Source: Rhizobium sp. Q54
GTDB taxonomy: Bacteria; Pseudomonadota; Alphaproteobacteria; Rhizobiales; Beijerinckiaceae
Reading direction: 5' to 3'
Length of the DNA stretch: 5,598 nt
Assembly: GCA_945903655.1 (NCBI GenBank)
Contig: CAMDOY010000263.1
Span: 1 to 5,598, forward strand
In this document: positions 1 through 5,545 of the stretch, piece after piece
Numbering within the stretch: position 1 is the stretch's first letter
Layout: each line of letters starts with the position of its first letter
The notes under the pieces: generated by a model
Told to the model about the DNA's origin: nothing
The model's input: the letters and a program-made list of their open reading frames with translations, nothing else
Databases searched by the model: none
Position numbers and translations under genes: made by a program

Positions 1-1
1 C

Positions 2-157
2 AAGCGAGAACTGCCCGAACTTGTAACCCGCATGTAACCGAGCCGACGCCCCTGTAGGCGAGCGGCCCCGAAGATGCAAAGCCATGGCGCGGAAATGATC
101 CGGCTTGGTCTGTCGATGGCTGTCGAGGTGGGCTAGCCGCCATTTCCGGTTGCCCAC
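2..157 (-). CDS. Unidentified open frame running off the left edge (partial, doubtful)
   Basis: A minus-strand frame stays open for 52 codons from a GTG at 155-157 to the left edge of the window. It contains stretches that read like natural protein (GNRKWRLAHLDSHRQTKPDH), and most of its third codon positions are G or C. There is no ATG and no convincing ribosome binding site; the frame is closed upstream by a TAA close to the inverted repeat at 179-193. It would be divergent from the integrase remnant. I do not recognise the product. It could be a gene start belonging to the same mobile element, or chance openness in GC-rich DNA. An alternative minus-strand frame (ATG at 141-143) is also open to the edge but has a less coding-like composition. 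Confidence 0.2.
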   Translation of the reverse strand, partial: MGNRKWRLAHLDSHRQTKPDHFRAMALHLRGRSPTGASARLHAGYKFGQFSL

Positions 158-179
158 CAGAATCTCGGGAATGTAATAT
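150..179 (+). promoter_or_regulatory. Candidate sigma-70-type promoter for the integrase remnant
   Basis: TTGCCC at 150-155 (4 of 6 to TTGACA) is followed after 18 bp by TAATAT at 174-179 (4 of 6 to TATAAT), about 30 bp before the ATG at 208. The match is modest and by eye only. The position is right for the integrase start, and the inverted repeat at 179-193 would cover the expected transcription start. Confidence 0.25.
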
Positions 180-193
180 TTCGCTTATCGAAA
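179..193. repeat. Perfect 5-bp inverted repeat with 5-nt spacer
   Basis: TTTCG at 179-183 and CGAAA at 189-193 are exact reverse complements separated by CTTAT. The repeat sits between the candidate -10 and the integrase start codon, where an operator or a recombinase binding site would be plausible. No T-tract follows, so a terminator is unlikely. Function is inference. Confidence 0.4.
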
Positions 194-207
194 CTGGGGT
201 TTAGGCT

Positions 208-297
208 ATGGCGCAGGCGAAAGTGATCACCGAGCAGGAATTGAAGCGGGCTTTGGCGATCATCGCAGGGAGAAGGCACGCAGACCGGGACAGGCTC
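208..297 (+). pseudogene. Tyrosine recombinase/integrase, N-terminal fragment only
   Basis: The first 30 codons encode a sequence starting MAQAKVITEQELKRALAIIA and ending in RRHADRDRL. This matches, from memory, the start of small (about 180-200 residue) site-specific integrases, which begin with MAQAK.LTE.EL and continue into a conserved segment containing GMRVGEIAAL. That continuation is absent: after the leucine codon at 295-297 the frame runs into DNA that is antisense to the region downstream of the SDR pseudogene, and it stops at 501. All catalytic residues of the family (Arg, Lys, His, Arg, Tyr) lie further downstream and are missing, so the fragment cannot be an active recombinase. 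A weak AGG at 203-205 precedes the ATG. The cut probably marks a recombination or deletion junction. The family call rests on only 30 residues and would need a homology search. Confidence 0.65.
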
Positions 298-344
298 AAC
301 GCTCATCAATCGGCATCTGGCCATTATCTGCTTCCCTATGCAGT

Positions 345-1106
345 TCAGAGCTGGACGCCTCGGGGCAATGCACCGTCGACCACCAGATTAGTTCCGCTGA
401 TGAAGCTCGCAGCCGGGCTTGCGAGAAACACCGCTGCATTCGCCATTTCCTGTGGCGTACCCATTCGCCCACTAGGGTTGAGATCAAGCGCCACCTGGTA
501 GAGGGCGGGATCGCCGTCCTGGATTTGGTGCCAAATGCCGCCCTCAAAATAGGTGGTCCCGGGCGAAACCGTGTTTGCTCGAACCCCTTGCGCCGCCAGT
601 TTCTGGGCCAACCCCTGCGTATAATGAACGATGGCAGCCTTGAACACGCCGTAGGGGCCAGTATCGGGATCGACCCCGCGAGCCGAGACGCTCGATATGG
701 TCACAATGGTGGCGGCTTTGCTCGCAAGCAGAAAAGGCATGGCCGCATCAACAAGGCGCACCGTGCCCATCACGTCGGTGGAGAACCCCCTCGGCTAACC
801 CTCCTCATCGTCGCAAACGGCCATCGCGCTGACATTGGCGACAATGATGTCGAGGCCGTGGAGCGCTGCGGCAGCTTCCGCCACCCATGCTTTTAACATC
901 GGGCCGTCTGATACATCTACAGCGGCGCCAGTCGCCTTGACGCCTCTGGCCGACAGAACAGCGACCGTTGCCGCTACTTCCATAGGATTGCGAGCGCAAA
1001 TCGCCAAGTCGCATCCTTCTGCAGCAAGCGTTTCAGCGATAGCTCGACCAATGCCTCTCGTTCCACCGGTGACAAGCGCCTTGAGTCCTCTCAATCCAAG
1101 ATCCAT
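345..1106 (-). pseudogene. Short-chain dehydrogenase/reductase (SDR), split by an in-frame TAG
   Basis: This is a classical SDR, an NAD(P)H-dependent oxidoreductase with a Rossmann fold, of 253 codons (family usually about 250). The cofactor motif TGGTRGIG is at residues 13-20, Arg39 after strand 2 favours NADP(H), Asp64 and the NVSA motif (91-94) follow, and the catalytic triad is Ser139, Tyr152 and Lys156 with the classical 13-residue Ser-Tyr spacing. SPG is at 181-183 and the VDGA end motif at 243-246. A TAG at 795-797 (codon 104) interrupts the gene without changing frame; many SDRs have a tryptophan near this point, so a single TGG to TAG change is the simplest explanation. The start ATG at 1104-1106 has GGGAGA five bases upstream. 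A GTG/ATG pair at 768-773 could restart the second half, but that part lacks the cofactor site. The receptor gene lies 71 bp upstream on the same strand, so co-transcription is likely. The substrate is unknown. Read-through or amber suppression is possible but unproven. Confidence 0.85.
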
Positions 1107-1177
1107 TATTATCTCCCGATCACGTTGCTCCGGTCAAGCACCTCCACCAATCTTGGGAAATTTAGCCTTCTCAAGAT

Positions 1178-2275
1178 TTACCGTGAAGCGAACCAGCGAT
1201 CATGTATCCGCTGGTAGGCGCCATCCTCGCGCATTCGAAGTAGCGCGACGTTCACATCTGATCGCAGCGCGCTGCCCCGTGGAAAGAGAATACCATAGTC
1301 TTCCTTGCGGAACGGCGCGCCCACGAGTTGGACCCGACCCTTGCCCTCGTTGGCTGCGTAGTACATCAAAACTGGTGCATCGAAGACGATAGCGTCAACG
1401 GTCCGGCTCTGAAGTGCGTCGTAAGCATCGCTGATCTGCAGAACTTCCACCGCCTGTGCTTGCAGATCGCGAACTGCGGCGGCCGCCGTGCTCCCAGCTG
1501 TCACAGCCACCCGCTTCCCCGCGAGATCTTGTGGACCGTTGATCCCACCGGCGATTTGCTGAACCGTCAACGTGGCGGTCAGCTGCGCAGTATAGAGCGC
1601 TACGAATACCACGCCCGTGAACATCCACAACACCGCCAGCACACGGGCGAAGGCATGCTTGGGCGCCGACTCCGCCTGCGTCACCAAGGTTCCCGCCGCC
1701 CAATACAAAGCGTAGAAGATTCCCGGGATATAATTAGAATTGGGAACGATCCCTTCCGGATGCCTGCGCTCCAGGAACCAGACGATGTGCGCTGGGATCA
1801 GTATGAGAAGACCGCCGATGCCAAGCCATGCCAGAGAGGTCCACGAAATCAGCAGCCGGAGCATATCCCCCAGAGGATTGCTTCCTGCCGAGGCTTGTCC
1901 GCGCGTCATAATCTGCAGGCCTGCGGTGAGTATCGGTTGAGAGAATTCAAACTCTGCCTCCCGGGCGGCAGTAATCGAGACAGCAGCAATACCAAGCTCG
2001 ACCCGCCGCGAGCGGACCTCCTCAAGTAGCGCCCGTACGTCCGGGGCTATCGTGTAAGAAACCTTGAGTCGCATCCGATTCGCAATTTCGTTCATTAAGT
2101 CCATGGAAAAGCCAGTGAGCGCCTGCTCGCGCTCGATGACCATGGGCGGCAGCACCCGTGTCACGACCTGGACCTCACGCAGTTGCGCGGGATTCACCTG
2201 TGCCAATACCGCAGGCGCGCTGGTGATCGCCACGACTATCATTCCCAAAACAATGCTAACGTATCGTATGAACAT
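1178..2275 (-). CDS. Prokaryotic ionotropic glutamate receptor-like ligand-gated channel
   Basis: This 365-residue protein has the layout of bacterial ionotropic glutamate receptors: a periplasmic solute-binding domain split by a pore module. Residues 1-25 are a signal peptide (likely cut after AVLA). Lobe S1 (about 31-135) carries GFSMDL (55-60) and SITAAR (100-105), where Ser100 and Arg105 match the threonine and the carboxylate-binding arginine of amino-acid-binding relatives. M1 is about 146-168, the re-entrant pore helix about 185-200, and M3 about 208-232, running into YTAQLTATLTV (228-238), the counterpart of the animal gate motif SYTANLAAFLTV. Lobe S2 (about 245-362) carries GST (261-263) and Asp299, at the position that usually holds the ligand amino group. 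These residues point to an amino-acid-like ligand. The potassium filter TVGYG is absent, and there is no M4, as usual in bacteria. The ATG at 2273-2275 has a strong GGGAGGG just upstream. The disrupted SDR follows 71 bp downstream. Ligand, ion selectivity and physiological role are unknown. A plain periplasmic binding protein is excluded by the membrane segments inside the binding domain. Confidence 0.88.
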   Translation of the reverse strand: MFIRYVSIVLGMIVVAITSAPAVLAQVNPAQLREVQVVTRVLPPMVIEREQALTGFSMDLMNEIANRMRLKVSYTIAPDVRALLEEVRSRRVELGIAAVSITAAREAEFEFSQPILTAGLQIMTRGQASAGSNPLGDMLRLLISWTSLAWLGIGGLLILIPAHIVWFLERRHPEGIVPNSNYIPGIFYALYWAAGTLVTQAESAPKHAFARVLAVLWMFTGVVFVALYTAQLTATLTVQQIAGGINGPQDLAGKRVAVTAGSTAAAAVRDLQAQAVEVLQISDAYDALQSRTVDAIVFDAPVLMYYAANEGKGRVQLVGAPFRKEDYGILFPRGSALRSDVNVALLRMREDGAYQRIHDRWFASR

Positions 2276-2427
2276 GATCCCTCCCCCTTACCAACAGAAC
2301 GGAAGCTATACGGCAGTGCATAAATGACAAGGCCAAGAGCTAATGGTCGGCCTGGCCATGCAGCAAGCGGTCAGATTTTCAGCAGCGCCACCACAAGATT
2401 GTGACCTATGAGTTACGAGCGTACAGC

Positions 2428-2529
2428 ATGAAGCTATTTTCGATGAGCGAGCTGATAGAAACCTATAAGAAGGCGACTACAGCGACTATAAAAGATGAGA
2501 TTGTAGACGAGCGGATGTCGCAAAGTTAA
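2428..2529 (+). CDS. Doubtful small ORF, 33 residues
   Basis: An ATG at 2428 opens 33 codons with a charged, helix-like product (SELIETYKKATTATIKDEIV) ending at TAA 2527-2529. The frame is open back to 2344, so a GTG at 2401 is another possible start. No clear ribosome binding site precedes either start. The product is not recognised. It could be a small protein, the tail of a decayed gene, or chance. Confidence 0.15.
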   Translation: MKLFSMSELIETYKKATTATIKDEIVDERMSQS

Positions 2530-2561
2530 GTGCAACTCTAGCCAGTATAATGGGTGTTTCA

Positions 2562-2574
2562 TGAGACCGTCTCA
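2562..2574. repeat. Perfect 6-bp inverted repeat, possible operator
   Basis: TGAGACCGTCTCA is a perfect 6-bp inverted repeat around one central base. Its right half continues into CCGTCTCACAA, which recurs exactly at 2711-2721 nearer phoX. No T-tract follows, so it is not a terminator. A protein-binding site is plausible but not shown. Confidence 0.35.
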
Positions 2575-2710
2575 CAAACACATTGACGCTTTCGAGTGGG
2601 ACTTCAATCAGCACTAGCGCCTAGGCACCGAGATCTGCGTCACCGACGGTCAGCACCTCTTCACGCGAACGTGTACGACAGATCCACCCTCGTCTTATGG
2701 GGAACCACCG

Positions 2711-2728
2711 CCGTCTCACAACTGTTAA
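2711..2728 (+). promoter_or_regulatory. Weak Pho-box-like sequence upstream of phoX
   Basis: CCGTCTC and CTGTTAA, separated by ACAA, have the 7-4-7 spacing of a PhoB box, whose known consensus is two CTGTCAT/C heptamers. The match is about 9-10 of 14, weaker than a typical site. It lies 118 bp before the phoX start codon. phoX genes are commonly controlled by PhoB under phosphate limitation, which is what makes this candidate worth noting; the sequence alone does not prove it. No clear -10 is visible downstream. Confidence 0.25.
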
Positions 2729-2837
2729 AATTCTCACAAGAAAGCGTCACGATCTCTGGCTACCAAAGCTGCGAGCTGCTGTTAAGAATTTCATTTGATA
2801 TCCCGGTCCCGCAGCGCAAATGCGCCCGCCCATCCTC

Positions 2838-2841
2838 GGAG
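2838..2841 (+). promoter_or_regulatory. Ribosome binding site that fixes the phoX start
   Basis: GGAG stands five bases before the ATG at 2847. The earlier in-frame ATG at 2820 has no such sequence and would add nine residues ahead of the Tat signal, so 2847 is preferred. Confidence 0.7.
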
Positions 2842-2846
2842 ACACC

Positions 2847-4724
2847 ATGTCCGACCATGCCATCGACCCCATCAACAGCGCCGATCACTCCGACTCCGTT
2901 TCGACCGATTTTGAAATCCTTGCGGAAAAGGCCCTGTCGCGCCGTATGTTCCTTGGCGCTGGCCTTGCCTTCGGGGCGCAGGCTTTCGTCATGGGCGCCG
3001 CCACCTCCCCGGCGCAGGCCCAGGCGCGCAGCCGCCTGACCTTCGATCCTGTGCCCGCCAACAGCCTTGACACCGTCACCCTGCCCAAGGGCTACAGCTG
3101 GCATGTCGCGCTGGCCTGGGGCGATCCCCTCTGGACCAAGGGCGTGGCCTTTGACGAAGTCACCCGCGGCACCGGCGAAAGCCAGGAACTCGCCATGGGC
3201 GATAACTGCGATGGCATGGCAATGTTCAACCAGGGCGCAACGAGCGTGCTCGCCGTCAACAACGAATATGTGAACATCGACATCATCCACGGCAACCGCG
3301 CCTCCAAGAAGGCGGAAACCGCCGACGACGTGCGCAAGAGCAAGGCCGCCCATGGCGTCACCATCGCCGAGATGAAGCAGACCAATGGCAAGTGGGCCGT
3401 GGTCAAAGATTCGAAGTTCAACCGTCGCATCACCGCCGACACGGCGATGGAATTGACCGGCCCTGTGCGCGGTCACGATCTGGTCAAGACTGCGGCCGAT
3501 TCTGCCGGTACTAAGGTGCTAGGTACGTTCAACAACTGCGGTAATGGCCGCACCCCATGGGGCACCTACCTCACCTGCGAGGAAAACTTCAACGGCCTGT
3601 TCGCCAGCAGCGACGCCAGCTTCAAGCCCACGAGCGCCATGTCGCGCTACGGCGTCGGCCTGAAGTCCGAATATGGCTGGCTGATCGCTGACGAGCGGTT
3701 CGACATATCCAAGCATCCGAACGAAGCCAACCGTCACGGCTTTATCGTCGAGATCGACCCCTTCAATCCGGCCTCGACCCCCAAGAAGCGCACCGCCCTC
3801 GGCCGCTTCAAGCATGAGAATGTCGAAGTGGTGATCGCCGCCAACGGCCAGGCCGTCGCCTATATGGGCGATGACGAGCGTGGCGAGTTCATCTACAAAT
3901 TCGTCAGCGAGGGCCGTTACGCGCCGGGTGGCGACAACAGCGCCTTGCTCGACACCGGCAAGCTCTATGTCGCCAAGTTCGCCGACGGGGGCAAGGGCGT
4001 GTGGATCGAACTGACCCCCGCCTCCACCGGCATGGCCACGCAGGCGGAAATCTCGATCAATACCCGCATGGCCGGCTCGAAGGTTGGCGCCACCACCATG
4101 GACCGTCCCGAATGGGTCTCCGCTCATCCCGGCAAGGCGGAAGTCTATTGCGCCCTCACCAACAACGCCAACCGCGGCGTCAGGCCCAATGCTGGCGGCG
4201 ACGACACGCCGGTGGGCGGCCCAAACCCGCGCAAGGCCAACGCCTATGGCCAGATCGTGCGCTGGCGTCCGGATGGCGGCGATCATGTCGCCACCGGTTT
4301 TTCCTGGGACCTCTATGTGACGGGCGGCAACCCGAACGTCCACACCGACGAATATGCCGGTTCGAAGAACGTCACCAAGGAAAACACCTTCAACTCACCC
4401 GATGGTCTGGCTTTCGACACGACGGGCCTGCTGTGGATCCAGACCGACGGCAGCTACAGCAACGCCAAGGACTATGCGGGCCAGGGCAATAACTCGATGC
4501 TGGTCGGCGATCCGGAAACTGGCGAAATCCGCCGCTTCCTCGTCGGCCCGCGTCAGTGTGAAATCACCGGCATCACCTGGAGCGCGGACAAGAAGACCCT
4601 GTTCGTCGGCATTCAGCATCCGGGCGAGGATGGCGGCGACAGCCACTTCCCCAACGGCGGCGCCACCACGCCCCGTTCTTCGGTCATCGCCATCACCAAG
4701 GACGATGGTACCGTCATCGGCTGA
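2847..4724 (+). CDS. phoX: PhoX-family phosphatase (DUF839), Tat-exported
   Basis: This intact 625-residue protein belongs to the PhoX alkaline phosphatase family (DUF839), whose members release phosphate from phosphomonoesters outside the cytoplasm using an iron-calcium cofactor. A twin-arginine signal is clear: SRRMFLG at 31-37, a hydrophobic stretch to about 52 and an AQA cleavage site near 58-60. Export of a folded, metal-loaded enzyme fits this route. Conserved blocks in order are GDNCDG (118-123), NNEY (138-141), FNNCGNGRTPWG (228-239) and CEEN (244-247), RFKHEN (320-325), MGDDERGEFIYKF (340-352), RPEWV (420-424), NSPDGLAFD (516-524), CEITG (571-575) and HPGE (591-594). Cys231 matches the cysteine reported as an iron ligand in the Pseudomonas fluorescens enzyme, from memory of that structure. 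Length is normal for the family and no residue looks missing. GC-rich third positions contrast with the flanking DNA. It appears monocistronic, with its own ribosome binding site and terminator, and may be under Pho control. Substrate range cannot be read from the sequence. Confidence 0.93.
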   Translation: MSDHAIDPINSADHSDSVSTDFEILAEKALSRRMFLGAGLAFGAQAFVMGAATSPAQAQARSRLTFDPVPANSLDTVTLPKGYSWHVALAWGDPLWTKGVAFDEVTRGTGESQELAMGDNCDGMAMFNQGATSVLAVNNEYVNIDIIHGNRASKKAETADDVRKSKAAHGVTIAEMKQTNGKWAVVKDSKFNRRITADTAMELTGPVRGHDLVKTAADSAGTKVLGTFNNCGNGRTPWGTYLTCEENFNGLFASSDASFKPTSAMSRYGVGLKSEYGWLIADERFDISKHPNEANRHGFIVEIDPFNPASTPKKRTALGRFKHENVEVVIAANGQAVAYMGDDERGEFIYKFVSEGRYAPGGDNSALLDTGKLYVAKFADGGKGVWIELTPASTGMATQAEISINTRMAGSKVGATTMDRPEWVSAHPGKAEVYCALTNNANRGVRPNAGGDDTPVGGPNPRKANAYGQIVRWRPDGGDHVATGFSWDLYVTGGNPNVHTDEYAGSKNVTKENTFNSPDGLAFDTTGLLWIQTDGSYSNAKDYAGQGNNSMLVGDPETGEIRRFLVGPRQCEITGITWSADKKTLFVGIQHPGEDGGDSHFPNGGATTPRSSVIAITKDDGTVIG

Positions 4725-4743
4725 ACGAGCCTCTGGAAAAGCG

Positions 4744-4771
4744 AGGGGCGGCTCAAGGGCCGCTCCTTTTT
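4744..4771 (+). terminator. Intrinsic terminator of phoX
   Basis: AGGGGCGGC (4744-4752) pairs with GCCGCTCCT (4759-4767), nine pairs with one G-T wobble, around a six-base loop, and a run of five T's (4767-4771) closes it. It lies 19 bases after the phoX stop codon and supports single-gene transcription of phoX. Confidence 0.82.
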
Positions 4772-5048
4772 ATGTGGATGATGCATAGGCCCGAGGCAGT
4801 CGCTTGGTTTCATGGTTGTGGATTTTGGATCTCAAAAACCCTCCCCTTCTGCTCCGACCACGGCAAATAGGTAGCTTCGACCATCTGTAAAAGCGTAGCC
4901 GACGGCGCCTCGCGCCACTGCAACAGGCGATCAAGGACAAAAAAGAGAATCTGACCGCGCCTATCTTTGATAGGTTTGGCTAGGCTTCAACGTTCTCTTG
5001 ACACGTTTCAAGACCCAACCTAGCCTTATCTGGTCATCAAGAGTGGGC
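4772..5048. other. Region without a supported gene
   Basis: After the terminator, every frame is broken within short distances. A 30-codon open stretch at 4891-4983 contains a protein-like run (LQQAIKDKKENLTAPIFDRF) but no start codon, so it may be a gene remnant. A small inverted repeat, CCTATC-TTT-GATAGG (4960-4974), has no T-tract and does not look like a terminator. GGCTAGG (4978-4984) recurs inverted as CCTAGCC (5019-5025). Confidence 0.5.
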
Positions 5049-5225
5049 ATGCGCCCTGCCAACCTGCCTAGCTGGGTAAGGTGGATCCACCACCGGGATG
5101 AGGCTGTGAAGACAGCAATGGTGCAGCACCTGACTGGCTTCATTGGTCGTGCGTCCCTCAACTGGGATGAAATGCTATGTCAAAAACCATCAAGTTCGGA
5201 CAAATCGGAAACAACCCCGTCGTGA
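5049..5225 (+). CDS. Hypothetical small protein, possibly a broken gene
   Basis: An ATG at 5049 opens 58 codons to TGA 5223-5225; the frame is also open back to a TTG at 4998. The middle reads like real protein, with an amphipathic stretch (RWIHHRDEAVKTAMVQHLTG), but the last 16 residues are serine- and threonine-rich and lie in the overlap with the next frame. AAGAG a few bases upstream is a weak ribosome binding site. I do not recognise it. It overlaps the following ORF by 49 bp in another frame, so it may be the first half of one gene that has been frameshifted near 5170-5220. Confidence 0.25.
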   Translation: MRPANLPSWVRWIHHRDEAVKTAMVQHLTGFIGRASLNWDEMLCQKPSSSDKSETTPS

Positions 5226-5545
5226 TTGCCGACGGAAATGCTCACATTTGGAATAAGGATTGGCGGAGGCTCCCAGAGGAACGACTAAGAGAAGTCATAC
5301 CTCTGCGTGCACGGACCTACTTGAAACGGTTCGGAGCGCTAGTCAAGCACCTGCCGGATGCTCTGAACAAAATAGCCCCACCCCTGCAAATTGCCGGTGA
5401 CGCGAACGCTGTCGGATTTTGTCGGTCGAGTTCTCGGCGTGAAGTCAATCAGCAATCGAAAGCAACGGTGAGGTCGTGTCCCCCCACGTGGTGTAGCAGG
5501 ATGTTAGCCAGACGCCCGCGAAGCGCGCTCCCCATAGCGCCGTAG
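5177..5545 (+). CDS. Hypothetical protein, 3' end probably chimeric
   Basis: An ATG at 5177 opens 122 codons. The first 70 or so look coding, with a charged helical region (NKDWRRLPEERLREVIPLRA) followed by LKRFGALVKHLPDAL. After about residue 78 (near 5410) the translation becomes rich in arginine, serine and cysteine and uses poorer codons, while the opposite strand gains a better-looking frame. The true 3' end may therefore have been replaced. GGGA lies ten bases upstream of the ATG, a weak ribosome binding site. No family is recognised and no membrane segment or signal peptide is visible. The 5' end overlaps the preceding frame by 49 bp, which suggests either translational coupling or a single frameshifted gene. 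Confidence 0.35.
   Translation: MSKTIKFGQIGNNPVVIADGNAHIWNKDWRRLPEERLREVIPLRARTYLKRFGALVKHLPDALNKIAPPLQIAGDANAVGFCRSSSRREVNQQSKATVRSCPPTWCSRMLARRPRSALPIAP

Larger units (their letters stand above)
2276..2846. other. Divergent intergenic region between receptor and phoX
   Basis: This stretch of 571 bases separates two divergently read genes. I find no convincing gene in it; it is richer in A/T than phoX, especially around 2430-2560. It contains a doubtful 33-codon ORF (2428-2529), a perfect palindrome at 2562-2574, three copies of TCTCACAA (2570-2577, 2714-2721, 2732-2739), a weak Pho-box-like sequence (2711-2728) and the phoX ribosome binding site (2838-2841). A TTGTCA at 2326-2331 on the minus strand with TATAGC 14 bp further on is a poor promoter candidate for the receptor gene. 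Frames around 2561-2700 are broken by stops and match nothing I know. The length suggests either complex regulation or a decayed gene. Confidence 0.6.

Noticed and set aside
298..501. Continuation of the integrase frame to 501 as a full 97-residue protein
   Set aside because: After residue 30 the translation loses integrase character and lies antisense to the SDR 3' end, whose catalytic and end motifs identify the real gene.
1328..2029. Long plus-strand open frame of 233 codons inside the receptor gene
   Set aside because: It is antisense to a gene with clear signal peptide, pore and ligand motifs, and its translation has no recognisable domains.
2546..2551. Perfect TATAAT as a promoter -10
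   Set aside because: No acceptable -35 lies 16-18 bp upstream (best is TTAAGT at 14 bp) and no supported gene follows closely.
2820..2849. Earlier phoX start at the ATG 2820
   Set aside because: The ATG at 2847 has GGAG five bases upstream, while 2820 has no ribosome binding site and would add residues ahead of the Tat signal.
2760..4343. Long minus-strand open frames (238 and 274 codons) opposite phoX
   Set aside because: They are mirror frames produced by the GC-rich third positions of phoX; phoX itself has family motifs along its whole length.
4960..4974. CCTATC-TTT-GATAGG hairpin as a terminator
   Set aside because: The stem is only six pairs and no T-tract follows on either strand.
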